In this document: positions 16,563 through 25,571 of the stretch, piece after piece
How the letters are laid out: each line of letters begins with the position of its first letter
Numbering within the stretch: the stretch's first letter is position 1
Assembly: GCF_000168975.1 (NCBI RefSeq)
Contig: NZ_AAUW01000006.1
Span: forward strand, 186,001-250,000
Length of the DNA stretch: 64,000 nt
From: Roseibium aggregatum IAM 12614
GTDB lineage: Bacteria > Pseudomonadota > Alphaproteobacteria > Rhizobiales > Stappiaceae
Reading direction: 5' to 3'
Notes under the pieces: model-generated
The model's database searches: none
What the model was told of the DNA's origin: nothing
Seen by the model: only the letters and a program-made list of their open reading frames with translations
Program-made: the position numbers and the translations under genes

Positions 16563-17333
16563 ATGAAAATCGCGCGAATTTTCGTCCTGGCAATTGCTGT
16601 GGCGGCTGGCATCATCGCCTTCCGCATGGTCATGATGTCGGGCAACAAGCCTGCCGAGCCGCAAATCGTACAGGCTCCCGTCGCTGAGCAGACCAAAACG
16701 CAGGTTTTGGTAGCCCAGAGGGACATTCCACTAGGCGCCAAGCTGTCGCCTGACGACATGTCCTGGGCGAATTGGCCCGAAGATGCGGTTCCGTTCGGGG
16801 CCGTGACGAAGGAGGCCGCGCCGCTGGCGAACGAGGAATATGCAGGCCGAATCGCCCGGGCTCCGATTTTCGCCGGTGAGCCTGTGCGCCCAGAGCGTCT
16901 TATCAATACCGACAAGGGTTTCATGGCCGCAATCCTGCCAAAGGGCAAACGCGCGATTGCGGTCAGCGTCGAGGAGGAAACAAGCGCTGGCGGCTTCATC
17001 CTTCCTGGCGACAAGGTCGACGTGATCTTGACCCGCAAGTCGGACACCAGCGCAGTCAGCGAAACGATCCTGGAGAACATTCGCGTCCTGGCAATCGACA
17101 GCACGACCGCCGGCGAGCAGGAGCAGAAGAACCTGTCTCCCAAACGGACAGCCACTCTGGAGCTGTCGTTGCCCCAGTCGGAGATCATTGCCCAGTCGCA
17201 GCAGATCGGCACGATCGCGCTCGCTTTGCGCAGTGCTCAGGACTCCGCCGACGACGCGGAGGATGATGGCGGCCGCCGAAGGGGTGTCAGCTATGTGAAA
17301 TACGGCGTGACGAGCCAGGCAGGTGCGCAATGA
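16563..17333 (+). CDS. cpaB: Flp pilus assembly protein CpaB
   Basis: This 256-residue protein has one N-terminal membrane helix (about residues 4-22) and a periplasmic SAF/RcpC-like domain: VLVAQRDIPLGAKLSPDDM, then LINTDKGFMAAILPKGKRAI and GFILPGDKVDVILTRK. CpaB/RcpC is thought to support the secretin and pilus passage at the outer membrane. It is the first gene of the cpaBCDEF-tadBC operon; its stop overlaps an ATG in the cpaC frame. The TTAA-rich region lies immediately upstream. Confidence 0.95.
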   Translation: MKIARIFVLAIAVAAGIIAFRMVMMSGNKPAEPQIVQAPVAEQTKTQVLVAQRDIPLGAKLSPDDMSWANWPEDAVPFGAVTKEAAPLANEEYAGRIARAPIFAGEPVRPERLINTDKGFMAAILPKGKRAIAVSVEEETSAGGFILPGDKVDVILTRKSDTSAVSETILENIRVLAIDSTTAGEQEQKNLSPKRTATLELSLPQSEIIAQSQQIGTIALALRSAQDSADDAEDDGGRRRGVSYVKYGVTSQAGAQ

Positions 17334-17371
17334 GCCCGTTTGAAAACAGAACGTCCGGCAAGAGGGGCGCG

Positions 17372-18781
17372 ATGAAACAATATCTTTACAAGCTGGCTGC
17401 CACAGCGGTTCTGCTGGGGGGGCTGATGGGAGTTTCCGCTCCCGTAGCGCAGGCTGAAGGCAATTTTCCAAGCCAGGTCCACATCGCCGCAGGCGAGCGG
17501 GCGACAGGCCGTATCCTGAATGTTGGCGTCGGCCGGTCGGTCGTGATCAATCTCGCCGAAGACGCGGCGGATGTGCTGGTGTCCAATCCGGAGATCGCGG
17601 ATGCCGTTCTCAGAACGCCGCGCCGCATCTTCGTGATCGGCAACACCGCTGGCCAATCCCGCCTGGTTCTGTTCAGCCGAAGCGGCCGGGAGCTGGCGAG
17701 TTTCGACGTCCGGGTTGAAAAGGACACGTCCGACATCACCCGGATCATCCGGAAGCTCATTCCCGGATCGAATATTTTCGCGGAATCGATCAACGGTAGC
17801 GTGGTGCTCAGCGGTACGGCCAAAAGCACTCTGGAAGCCCAGCAGGCAGCAGATATCGCTGCCAAGTTTCAAGGGGCCGCCAGTGCAAGCGAAGTCGTCA
17901 ACCTGATCTCGGTTGCCGGCAAGGACCAGGTTCACCTCAAGGTAACGGTCGCAGAAGTCGAGCGGTCGATCATCAAGCAGCTCGGTGTGCAGTTCCAGGG
18001 CACGATCGGCATTGGCAACTTCACGCCCTTCATGTCCAGTCTGCCGAACTTCACCGTGAACCCGACAATCGTGAACCAGGCTGTCGGCGGCACCCAGTTG
18101 ACCGCCGGCGCAACGAGCATCACCGCCCAGGTGGAAGCCTTGCAGCGGGAAGGCGTCATCCGCACCCTGGCCGAGCCGACCTTGACAGCGATTTCCGGTG
18201 AAAATGCGAGCTTTCTGGCAGGTGGCGAATTTCCGATCCCGATTTCGCAGAGGGACGGTGAACTCAGCGTCGAGTTCAAGAAGTTCGGTGTGGGTCTCGA
18301 CTTTACGCCCGTGGTTCTGTCCGAAGGCCGGATCAGCCTGCGGGTGAAGACCGAGGTCAGCGAACTGAGCAACGACGGTGCGGTGTCGGCCGGTGGTATC
18401 ACCATTTCCGCCCTGAAGGTGCGCCGGGCGGAATCGACCATGGAACTGCCGTCCGGTGGCACGCTGGTGATGGCGGGCCTCCTGCAGGAATCCTATCAGC
18501 AGGCCATCGAAGGTGTCCCTGGCCTGATGCAGATCCCCATCCTCGGTGCGCTCTTCAAGAGCCGTGACTTTCTGCGAGAGCAGACGGAACTGGCGGTTTT
18601 CGTGACGCCTTACGTGGTTCAGCCAGTTGCTGTCAGCAAGCTGCAGCGCCCGGACAAGAACCTGATGGCGCCGTCAGATGCCGGAACGATTTTCCTCAAT
18701 CGGCTGAACAAGATCTACAACCCGACCGGAGCCGCTGCCGAAGGCACTTATCACGGTCAGGTCGGCTTTATCTACAAGTGA
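17372..18781 (+). CDS. cpaC: Flp pilus secretin CpaC/RcpA
   Basis: This 469-residue outer-membrane secretin starts with a signal peptide (residues 1-28, ending APVAQAEG). It has the pilus-assembly N-domain (GRSVVINLAEDAADVLVSNP), a BON-like segment (SINGSVVLSGTAKS) and a C-terminal secretin domain with GGEFPIPI, VGLDFTPVVL and LVMAGLLQES. I favour the ATG at 17372, preceded by GAGGGG. An ATG at 17330 would overlap the cpaB stop and add 14 residues before the signal peptide. It forms the channel through which the Flp pilus leaves the cell, together with CpaB, CpaD and the small protein at 14303. Confidence 0.95.
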   Translation: MKQYLYKLAATAVLLGGLMGVSAPVAQAEGNFPSQVHIAAGERATGRILNVGVGRSVVINLAEDAADVLVSNPEIADAVLRTPRRIFVIGNTAGQSRLVLFSRSGRELASFDVRVEKDTSDITRIIRKLIPGSNIFAESINGSVVLSGTAKSTLEAQQAADIAAKFQGAASASEVVNLISVAGKDQVHLKVTVAEVERSIIKQLGVQFQGTIGIGNFTPFMSSLPNFTVNPTIVNQAVGGTQLTAGATSITAQVEALQREGVIRTLAEPTLTAISGENASFLAGGEFPIPISQRDGELSVEFKKFGVGLDFTPVVLSEGRISLRVKTEVSELSNDGAVSAGGITISALKVRRAESTMELPSGGTLVMAGLLQESYQQAIEGVPGLMQIPILGALFKSRDFLREQTELAVFVTPYVVQPVAVSKLQRPDKNLMAPSDAGTIFLNRLNKIYNPTGAAAEGTYHGQVGFIYK

Positions 18782-18791
18782 GAACGGACGG

Positions 18792-19508
18792 ATGAACATG
18801 TCGAAAACAGTCCGCGGAAAGACGCTCTCGCAAACAGCCCTTGTGGTCTTCGGATGCCTGATCGCTGCCGGCTGCCAGAACCAGTCGCAGTCGACGAGCC
18901 AGATGCTTGCCTCCCATGACTACAGGCTGATGCACCCGATCGTGATCACCGAGGAGCCGGAAACGCTGGATCTTCCCGTTGGGCGCAACACGCGTAACAT
19001 CAACGGTCCGATCGAAAGCACCATTGCTGCCTTTGGTCAGCAGTCCCGGCAAAAAGGCAATGGATCCGTCGAGATCCTCGTCCCGTCAGGCGGGGCCAAT
19101 GAAGCGGCGGTTCATTCGATCACGCCCAAGATCCGTCAGGCGCTGCAGCAAGGGGGTGTTTCCAGGAACCGGATCAGCACACGGACCTATTCTGTCGGCG
19201 ACCCCGGCGCGGATGCCCCGATCCGCCTGTCCTACGCACGTATGCAGGCAACTGCGGGCGAATGCGGGGCCTGGCCCAGAAACATCGGTGGCGGCTTCGG
19301 CGAAAACATCAATTACGAAAACTTCGGTTGTGCCAGCCAGGCGAACCTGGCGGCAATGGTCGACAATCCGTCCGACCTGATCACACCGAGAGCATCCGCC
19401 CCATCCGATCAGGGTCGGCGTGCGGTGGTCATAGAAAAATACCGGAAGGGCGAGGTAACTGCGGGTGACTTCAAAGAAGGTGTCGGCGCTGAAGTTGCCA
19501 AGGACTAG
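18792..19508 (+). CDS. cpaD: CpaD-family pilus lipoprotein
   Basis: This 238-residue protein has a lipoprotein signal (LIAAGC, lipidated Cys at residue 28 counted from the ATG at 18792). It then has a CpaD domain with the sequence VEILVPSGGANEAAVHSI, resembling OmpA/RcpB-like binding folds, and a conserved Cys pair (GECGAWP and NFGCASQ). CpaD is needed for secretin stability or pilus biogenesis at the outer membrane. It follows cpaC after 10 bases and precedes cpaE after 9, within the operon. Confidence 0.93.
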   Translation: MNMSKTVRGKTLSQTALVVFGCLIAAGCQNQSQSTSQMLASHDYRLMHPIVITEEPETLDLPVGRNTRNINGPIESTIAAFGQQSRQKGNGSVEILVPSGGANEAAVHSITPKIRQALQQGGVSRNRISTRTYSVGDPGADAPIRLSYARMQATAGECGAWPRNIGGGFGENINYENFGCASQANLAAMVDNPSDLITPRASAPSDQGRRAVVIEKYRKGEVTAGDFKEGVGAEVAKD

Positions 19509-19517
19509 GGGATAGCG

Positions 19518-20825
19518 ATGAGTGCCAACCCAGACTTCAAAGACATGTCCGGCTATATGGAGCCTGTTTACGAGCCTGCGCCGCACAGCCATGCAGGCAG
19601 CGACGAAGGTCTCCATGTCGGTTCCATTCCGCGCATTACCGTGCACGGCTTCTGTCTGACCGACGCCACCATGCGGGTGGCGGAGGCTGCCATGGAAGAC
19701 CGGCGCATGGCGAAGGCGCATCTGAAACTGGACATGGGCGGTATTCCCGCTGCGATCGAAACCTTCGAGCAGGCCCCGACACCGAACCTGATTGTTGTCG
19801 AGACATCCGGCAGGCGCGAAGATCTTCTGCCGAGCCTCGACCATCTGGCCGAGTATTGCGATCCGGGGACCAAGGTGATCGTCATTGGCGATGTCAATGA
19901 CGTGACGCTCTATCGCGATCTGATCTCCCGTGGTGTCAGCGAATACCTGATCACACCGGTCAACGTGTTCCAGCTCATCGGTTCCATCGCCAATCTTTAT
20001 GCCGATCCCGATGCCGAACCGCTTGGCCGCACCATTGCGTTCTTCGGCGTCAAGGGGGGCTGCGGCGCCTCGACAATCGCGCACAACGGCGCCTGGGCCC
20101 TTGCCCGCGTTTTTCAAAGCGAAGTCGTCGTGGCCGATCTCGATCTGCCATTCGGCACCGCGGGACTGGATTACAATCAGGACCCTTTGCAAGGTGTTTT
20201 TGAGGCCGTGTCTTCCCCAGAGCGTCTGGACGAAACCTATCTCGACCGCATTCTGTCCAAGTGCAACGATCACCTGAGCCTGCTGGCCGCACCGGCCACG
20301 CTGGAGCGCACTTACGACTATAGCGAGAAGTCCTTCGACCAGTTGGTGGAGACGATGCGGGCCGGGGTGCCGAGCGTCGTGCTGGACGTGCCGCATGCGT
20401 GGAATGCCTGGGTCAAGAACACGCTGCTTGGCGTCGACGAGATCGTCCTTGTCGCGGAACCTGACCTGGCCAACCTGCGCAATGCGAAGAACGTTGTCGA
20501 CATGTTGAAGCAGTTGCGACCGAACGATCGTCCGCCGCATCTCATCATGAACAAGGTCAATGTGCCCAAACGCCCCGAGATCAAGCCGGACGAATTTGCC
20601 GGCGCGCTCGGACTGACGGTGCATGCGACCATTCCGTTCGAGCCGCATCTTTTCGGAACTGCGGCCAACAACGGCCAGATGATCGGCGAAATTGACGGCA
20701 AACATGCAATTTCGCGTGTGTTTGACGACCTGGCACACACCGTTTCCGGCAAGGCGCAGCCCGTCAGGGCGTCGCGGTCGAGCCTCGGCGGATTGCTTTC
20801 AAAATTGAAGCGGAAGGCCGGCTAG
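19518..20825 (+). CDS. cpaE: CpaE/TadZ pilus localisation ATPase
   Basis: This 435-residue cytoplasmic protein has an N-terminal receiver-like domain (about residues 30-165, DVNDVTLYRDLISRGVSEYL) and a MinD/ParA-like ATPase domain. The nucleotide loop is the CpaE variant GVKGGCGAST at residues 177-186. CpaE/TadZ marks the pole and recruits the pilus machine. The C-terminus is basic. It overlaps no neighbour, is 31 bp from cpaF and is in the same operon. The receiver-like domain lacks an obvious phospho-Asp, as usual for this family. Confidence 0.94.
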   Translation: MSANPDFKDMSGYMEPVYEPAPHSHAGSDEGLHVGSIPRITVHGFCLTDATMRVAEAAMEDRRMAKAHLKLDMGGIPAAIETFEQAPTPNLIVVETSGRREDLLPSLDHLAEYCDPGTKVIVIGDVNDVTLYRDLISRGVSEYLITPVNVFQLIGSIANLYADPDAEPLGRTIAFFGVKGGCGASTIAHNGAWALARVFQSEVVVADLDLPFGTAGLDYNQDPLQGVFEAVSSPERLDETYLDRILSKCNDHLSLLAAPATLERTYDYSEKSFDQLVETMRAGVPSVVLDVPHAWNAWVKNTLLGVDEIVLVAEPDLANLRNAKNVVDMLKQLRPNDRPPHLIMNKVNVPKRPEIKPDEFAGALGLTVHATIPFEPHLFGTAANNGQMIGEIDGKHAISRVFDDLAHTVSGKAQPVRASRSSLGGLLSKLKRKAG

Positions 20826-20856
20826 ACCGGCCTGAGAGCGGAGCAGATAGTTCGTT

Positions 20857-22368
20857 ATGTTTGGTAGACGTGGCAGCTCATCGTCTGGACCCCAGACCCT
20901 CCGGCCAGGTAGCGTACCTGGGCTGCAGGACGCACCTGCGCCTGTGGAGCAGGCAACACAGCCGGAACAACCGGCGCCGCAGAAGATCCAGACCGAACCT
21001 CCCAAGCCGGCGACGCCTCCGGCCCCTCCGCCGCCGCCCGAGCCTCAACCGGCCGCTCCGGCTGCGCGCAAGAAGAACAACGAGTATTACGAGACCAAGG
21101 CCCAGATCTTCAACGCGCTGGTCGAGGCCATCGACCTGTCGCAGCTTGCCCGTCTCGATGCCGAAGATGCTCGCGACGAGATCCGCGATGTCGTGAATGA
21201 CATCATCGCGTTGAAAAACGTGGTGATGTCGATTTCCGAGCAAGAAGACCTGCTGGAAGACATCTGCAACGACGTTCTGGGCTACGGACCTCTGGAACCG
21301 CTGCTGGCCCGCGACGACATTGCCGATATCATGGTGAACGGCGCCCATACGGTCTACATCGAAACCTCGGGCAAGGTCGAACAGACCGGGGTGGCATTCC
21401 GCGACAATGCGCAGCTCATGAACATCTGTCAGCGCATCGTGAGCCAGGTCGGCCGCCGTGTGGATGACAGCAGCCCGATCTGTGACGCCCGTCTTCCCGA
21501 CGGCTCGCGCGTCAACGTCATCGCCCCGCCGCTCGCCATCGACGGCCCAGCACTGACCATTCGTAAGTTCAAACGGGATAAGCTCACCCTCGACCAACTC
21601 GTGAAGTTCGGCTCGATCACACCGGAAGGCGCGACGATCCTTCAGGTCATCGGGCGCTCGCGGTGTAACGTCTTGATCTCTGGCGGTACCGGTTCGGGCA
21701 AGACGACCCTGCTCAACTGCCTGACCGCCTACATCGAGAACACCGAACGCATCATCACCTGCGAAGACAGTGCCGAATTGCAGTTGCAGCAGCCGCATGT
21801 GGTGCGTCTGGAAACGCGCCCGCCGAACCTGGAAGGGGAAGGCGAGATCACCATGCGCGACCTTGTGAAGAACTGTCTGCGTATGCGTCCTGAACGGATT
21901 ATCGTGGGCGAAGTGCGTGGCCCGGAGGCCTTTGACCTTCTCCAGGCCATGAACACCGGTCACGACGGCTCCATGGGCACGCTGCACGCCAACTCCCCGC
22001 GTGAGGCCCTGTCCCGTCTGGAATCCATGATCACCATGGGGGGATTCTCGCTTCCCTCCAGAACCCTGCGCGAGATGATTGTCTCTTCCATCGATGTGGT
22101 GGTTCAGGCCGCGCGTCTTCGTGACGGCTCCCGCCGCATTACCCATGTGACCGAAGTCATGGGCATGGAAGGCGACGTGATCACGACCCAGGACGTCTTC
22201 CTTTACGACATTGTCGGCGAAGACCCCAACGGCAAGATCATCGGGCGGCATCGCTCAACCGGGATCGGTCGGCCGAAATTCTGGGAACGTGCCAGATATT
22301 TCGGCGAAGAAGCCCGTCTGGCACAGGCACTGGATGCTTCCGAGATGCCTGAATACGTAGCTGATTGA
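20857..22368 (+). CDS. cpaF: Pilus assembly ATPase CpaF/TadA
   Basis: This 503-residue GspE/VirB11-type hexameric ATPase powers Flp pilus extension (and in some species retraction). Its N-terminal 70 residues form a Pro/Ala/Gln-rich linker, followed by an alpha-helical N-domain and a RecA-like core. Walker A GGTGSGKT is at residues 276-283, the Asp box contains [10 protein letters not shown], Walker B lies in [14 protein letters not shown], and the His box is [13 protein letters not shown]. It acts at the inner face of the membrane with TadB and TadC, encoded immediately downstream. Confidence 0.97.
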   Translation: MFGRRGSSSSGPQTLRPGSVPGLQDAPAPVEQATQPEQPAPQKIQTEPPKPATPPAPPPPPEPQPAAPAARKKNNEYYETKAQIFNALVEAIDLSQLARLDAEDARDEIRDVVNDIIALKNVVMSISEQEDLLEDICNDVLGYGPLEPLLARDDIADIMVNGAHTVYIETSGKVEQTGVAFRDNAQLMNICQRIVSQVGRRVDDSSPICDARLPDGSRVNVIAPPLAIDGPALTIRKFKRDKLTLDQLVKFGSITPEGATILQVIGRSRCNVLISGGTGSGKTTLLNCLTAYIENTERIITCEDSAELQLQQPHVVRLETRPPNLEGEGEITMRDLVKNCLRMRPERIIVGEVRGPEAFDLLQAMNTGHDGSMGTLHANSPREALSRLESMITMGGFSLPSRTLREMIVSSIDVVVQAARLRDGSRRITHVTEVMGMEGDVITTQDVFLYDIVGEDPNGKIIGRHRSTGIGRPKFWERARYFGEEARLAQALDASEMPEYVAD

Positions 22369-22375
22369 GGACCCC

Positions 22376-23398
22376 ATGTCCGGATTTGAAGAGTTTCTTA
22401 CACCTGAAATCACCGGTCTGGCCGTCGCGCTCCTGGTGATGCTCGCCGTTGGCGGCATCATCTACAGCCTGTTTCAGCCCGCTCTGTCCGGCTCCAAGCG
22501 GCGCGATCAGCGTGTCAACGCGGTTGCGGCCCGGCCCCAGAGCGAAAACCAGCGCAAGGCCCTTCGTGATGTCGACCGCCGCAAACGGTCGATCCAGGAC
22601 CAGCTCAAGGAATTCGAGGAACGGCAAAAGGCCAAGCAGGACAAGCAGCAGAAGGTGCCGCTGAAGGTCAAGATCGAGCAGGCCGGACTGACCTGGGAAA
22701 CCCATCATTTCGTGATCTTCAGCATCGTCGCGGGCGTTGTCTTCCTGATTCTGGGACTGATCATAGGTGGCGGCAATCTGTACATTGCTGCCGGATTCGG
22801 CTTTGCCGGAAGCCTCGGGTTTCCCCGCTGGTATGTTGCCAGCAAACGCAAGCGCCGCTTCAACGCCTTTCTTGAAGAGCTGCCCAACGGCGTCGACATC
22901 ATCGTGCGCGGCGTCAAGGCCGGTCTGCCGCTCAGCGACTGCATCAAGGTGGTTGCCCGCGAAGCCCGCGATCCGGTCGCAACGGAGTTCCGCAAGATCA
23001 CTGAAACCCAGATCATGGGGATCTCACTTGCCGATGCGGTCGGCAAGTTGCCCGAACGTGTTCCTCTGCCCGAAGCCAACTTTTTCGCCATTGTGGTTGC
23101 CATTCAGCAAAAGGCGGGTGGCGGTCTTGCCGAGGCGCTGAACAACCTGTCCAAAGTGCTGCGCGGCCGCAAGGCCATGAAACGCAAGATCAAGGCACTC
23201 AGTGCCGAGGCAAAATCCTCTGCCGGGATCATCGGTTCGCTGCCGTTCTTCGTCGGCGGGATCATGTATCTGATTTCGCCCAAATACATCATGGTCCTGT
23301 TCGAAACGACGGCGGGTAACATCATCATCGCCGGCGGCCTGTTCTGGATGTTTTGCGGCATCATGGTGATGCGCGCCATGATCAACTTCGACTTCTAG
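22376..23398 (+). CDS. tadB: Type II secretion F-family inner-membrane protein TadB
   Basis: This 340-residue inner-membrane platform protein has one N-terminal helix (about residues 12-36), a long charged cytoplasmic stretch rich in Lys/Gln/Arg and a T2SSF domain (NGVDIIVRGVKAGLPLSDC through KIKALSAEAKSSAGIIG). Two C-terminal helices follow. It pairs with TadC as the membrane platform for CpaF. The gap to cpaF is 7 bases and to tadC 8 bases, fitting one operon. Confidence 0.95.
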   Translation: MSGFEEFLTPEITGLAVALLVMLAVGGIIYSLFQPALSGSKRRDQRVNAVAARPQSENQRKALRDVDRRKRSIQDQLKEFEERQKAKQDKQQKVPLKVKIEQAGLTWETHHFVIFSIVAGVVFLILGLIIGGGNLYIAAGFGFAGSLGFPRWYVASKRKRRFNAFLEELPNGVDIIVRGVKAGLPLSDCIKVVAREARDPVATEFRKITETQIMGISLADAVGKLPERVPLPEANFFAIVVAIQQKAGGGLAEALNNLSKVLRGRKAMKRKIKALSAEAKSSAGIIGSLPFFVGGIMYLISPKYIMVLFETTAGNIIIAGGLFWMFCGIMVMRAMINFDF

Positions 23399-23406
23399 GA
23401 GACGGC

Positions 23407-24384
23407 ATGGACATCGACACCCTCGCATCCAGCCAGTTTCTGGCAGCGGTCCTGGCCATGATCGCGGTTACGGGTACCGTCTTTTCCCTTGTGATGCCGC
23501 TCTTGTCCCGGGACACCTTGAAGTCACGGATGAAATCGGTCGCGATCGAACGCGACAAGCTGCGGGCCAAGGAGAGGGCACGACTTCAGGCGACCCACGC
23601 GGACGCGAAGGCCTCCTTGCGCAATCAGCCGAAAGCACAGATGAAAAGTCTTGTCGATCGGTTGAACCTCAAGGAAGCGCTGTCCGACCAAACGACGGTC
23701 GATAATCTCAGGATGGCAGGTTATCGCGGGGCTGCGCCGCTGTATTATTTCCTGGTCGCGCGTATCGTTATACCTGCCGGTATCTTCACTTTCTCGGTTG
23801 CCTATGCGTTTCTCGTCCTGCCTGACGACCTGCCGGCATTGTCGAAGATCTGCTTTTGTCTGGGGCTTGCCGGTCTCGGTGCCTTCATGCCGAACCTTTA
23901 CCTGAAGAACAAGATCGACAAGCGGAAACTGACCATTCAGCGTGCCTGGCCGGATGCGCTCGATCTCATGCTGATCTGCGTGGAATCCGGCATGTCGATC
24001 GAAGAGGGCTTCAGGCGTGTTGCTGAGGAAGTCGGTGTTCAGTCGGTTGAGCTGGCGGAAGAATTGTCGCTCACGACCGCAGAACTTTCCTACCTCAGCG
24101 ATCGCCGCATCGCCTATGAGAACCTGGCGAAACGAACCGGCGTGGACGGGGTCAAGAACGTCATGATGGCGCTCATCCAGGCCGAGCGCTACGGCACGCC
24201 TGTCGGGACCGCCTTGCGCACGATGGCGGACGACACCCGCGAACAGCGCATGCAGATGGCCGAGCAGAAGGCTGCGTCCCTGCCGCCGAAACTGACGGTG
24301 CCGATGATCATGTTCTTTCTGCCGGTGCTGTTCTTCATCATCATGGGACCGGCGGTCATCCAGGTGATGGACACCTTCAGGTAA
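23407..24384 (+). CDS. tadC: Type II secretion F-family inner-membrane protein TadC
   Basis: This 325-residue paralogue of TadB has an N-terminal helix, a charged linker, two membrane helices (YYFLVARIVIPAGIFTFSVAYAF is cut here to its core VARIVIPAGIFTFSVAY), the T2SSF core (PDALDLMLICVESGMSIEEG) and a C-terminal helix (IMFFLPVLFFIIMG). The ATG at 23407 follows AGGAGACGGC, which decides this start over in-frame upstream codons inside tadB. It is the last gene of the plus-strand pilus operon. Confidence 0.95.
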   Translation: MDIDTLASSQFLAAVLAMIAVTGTVFSLVMPLLSRDTLKSRMKSVAIERDKLRAKERARLQATHADAKASLRNQPKAQMKSLVDRLNLKEALSDQTTVDNLRMAGYRGAAPLYYFLVARIVIPAGIFTFSVAYAFLVLPDDLPALSKICFCLGLAGLGAFMPNLYLKNKIDKRKLTIQRAWPDALDLMLICVESGMSIEEGFRRVAEEVGVQSVELAEELSLTTAELSYLSDRRIAYENLAKRTGVDGVKNVMMALIQAERYGTPVGTALRTMADDTREQRMQMAEQKAASLPPKLTVPMIMFFLPVLFFIIMGPAVIQVMDTFR

Positions 24385-24396
24385 GCTGCGATCTTT

Positions 24397-24423
24397 GTCT
24401 CCGGCGGATAGCTCGCCGGAGAC
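24397..24423 (+). terminator. Stable hairpin after tadC
   Basis: GTCTCCGGCG (24397-24406) pairs perfectly with CGCCGGAGAC (24414-24423) around a seven-base loop, 12 bases after the tadC stop. No T run follows, so it may be an mRNA-stabilising end and not a classical terminator. Confidence 0.5.
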
Positions 24424-24607
24424 CCCAACTCCTACTACAGACATCGATACCTGGCTGATTTGAAATCGCGGTGAGAATGCGCGCAGGAAAGCTGCGTCTG
24501 CAGCACAGGCGCTTATTCATAGCCAGTTTTGCGTCTGAGCCGGCTAGTCGAGCCGTGGGCCAGGTCGGTCAGGAACACAGCTGCTTGATTGATGAGGGAA
24601 AGGCGCG

Positions 24608-25393
24608 TCAGCCCTGCTGGCGTTTCTGCATCATGGTGCGCAGATAGGCGATATTGGCCTGTGCCTGCTGCGGATCGATCTCCGCCTGGGCCACCTGTAT
24701 GGCTTCGTCGAACTTGCCCTGGATGCCCAGCACAAGGGCCAGGTTCTGGCGAACGCGGCTGTCTGCACCGGGCAGGGCGGCTGCCTTGCGCAGGGTGTAT
24801 TCGGCGTCAGGCAGATCGTTCGACAATAGATAGGACAGGCCCAGATTGTTCAGAAGGCTGGGGTCGTTCGGGGCAATCATGAGAGCCTGCTTGTAAAGGC
24901 TGCGGGCCTTGTCGTGGTTGCCGGTCTGATCGTAGATCGCCGCTTCCGCGGACATCAGCTTCCAGTCCGGTGTATCCGGCCTCTGGGCACCGCGAATGAC
25001 ATTGAGTGCTTCGTCGAACCGGCCGTTCATCGCCAGCACCTTGCCGTAGGCCGAGGCGATTTCCCGGTCCTTCGGGTGAGCGATCACACCGGAGCGCAAC
25101 ACGGCCATGGCCTGGGGCACCTGTCCGTTCTGGCTGAGGGCGCTGGAGTATCCCAGGATGGCGCTGCGGTCCTTGCGGTCGCGCTCATAGGCCTTGGACC
25201 ATTTGGAGACCTGCGCCAGTGCCTGGGAAGAGCCCGGCGAGGTGTAGCCCGAGGCTGGTGAATGCGTGCCCGTGTTGGCCCGGTTGGATGCACAGCCATT
25301 GACAACGACAAGCGCCGACATGGCCAGCAGCGTCGTAGCGATACGGGTGCGACGGCGAACGGAACCGATTCTGGGCGATTGCATTTCCAACAT
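24608..25393 (-). CDS. tadD: TadD-like TPR lipoprotein
   Basis: This 261-residue exported lipoprotein (lipobox VVVNGC, Cys34) is followed by at least four tetratricopeptide repeats: ILGYSSALSQNGQVPQAMAV, EIASAYGKVLAMNGRFDEAL, AAIYDQTGNHDKARSLYKQA and LLNNLGLSYLLSNDLPDAE. TadD-type TPR lipoproteins assist secretin assembly in Flp pilus systems. It converges on the cpaBCDEF-tadBC operon with a 223-bp gap and closes the locus. Starts at 25393 (ATG) and 25384 (ATG) are both possible. Confidence 0.88.
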   Translation of the reverse strand: MLEMQSPRIGSVRRRTRIATTLLAMSALVVVNGCASNRANTGTHSPASGYTSPGSSQALAQVSKWSKAYERDRKDRSAILGYSSALSQNGQVPQAMAVLRSGVIAHPKDREIASAYGKVLAMNGRFDEALNVIRGAQRPDTPDWKLMSAEAAIYDQTGNHDKARSLYKQALMIAPNDPSLLNNLGLSYLLSNDLPDAEYTLRKAAALPGADSRVRQNLALVLGIQGKFDEAIQVAQAEIDPQQAQANIAYLRTMMQKRQQG

Positions 25394-25438
25394 CCTTGTT
25401 GTCGGCGGCTTTCATGTTTCCCTATGAGAAATAGATAA

Positions 25439-25459
25439 TTAACCCTAATGCTTGGTTAA
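25439..25459. promoter_or_regulatory. TTAACC/GGTTAA inverted repeat upstream of tadD
   Basis: TTAACC (25439-25444) and GGTTAA (25454-25459) form a 6-bp inverted repeat with a nine-base spacer, about 46 bases before the tadD start. It resembles the half-sites seen before cpaB. It may be a CtrA-type or other regulator site; this is a weak call. Confidence 0.3.
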
Positions 25460-25571
25460 GCATCGTTGCGATTTGCGAGAAGCGGTGCGGATCGCTCAGC
25501 GCCATATTGCGTCCGGACGCGGGGCGTCCTAGGTCTTGAAGATCGAATCCAATCTCCAACGGAGGTCCCCC

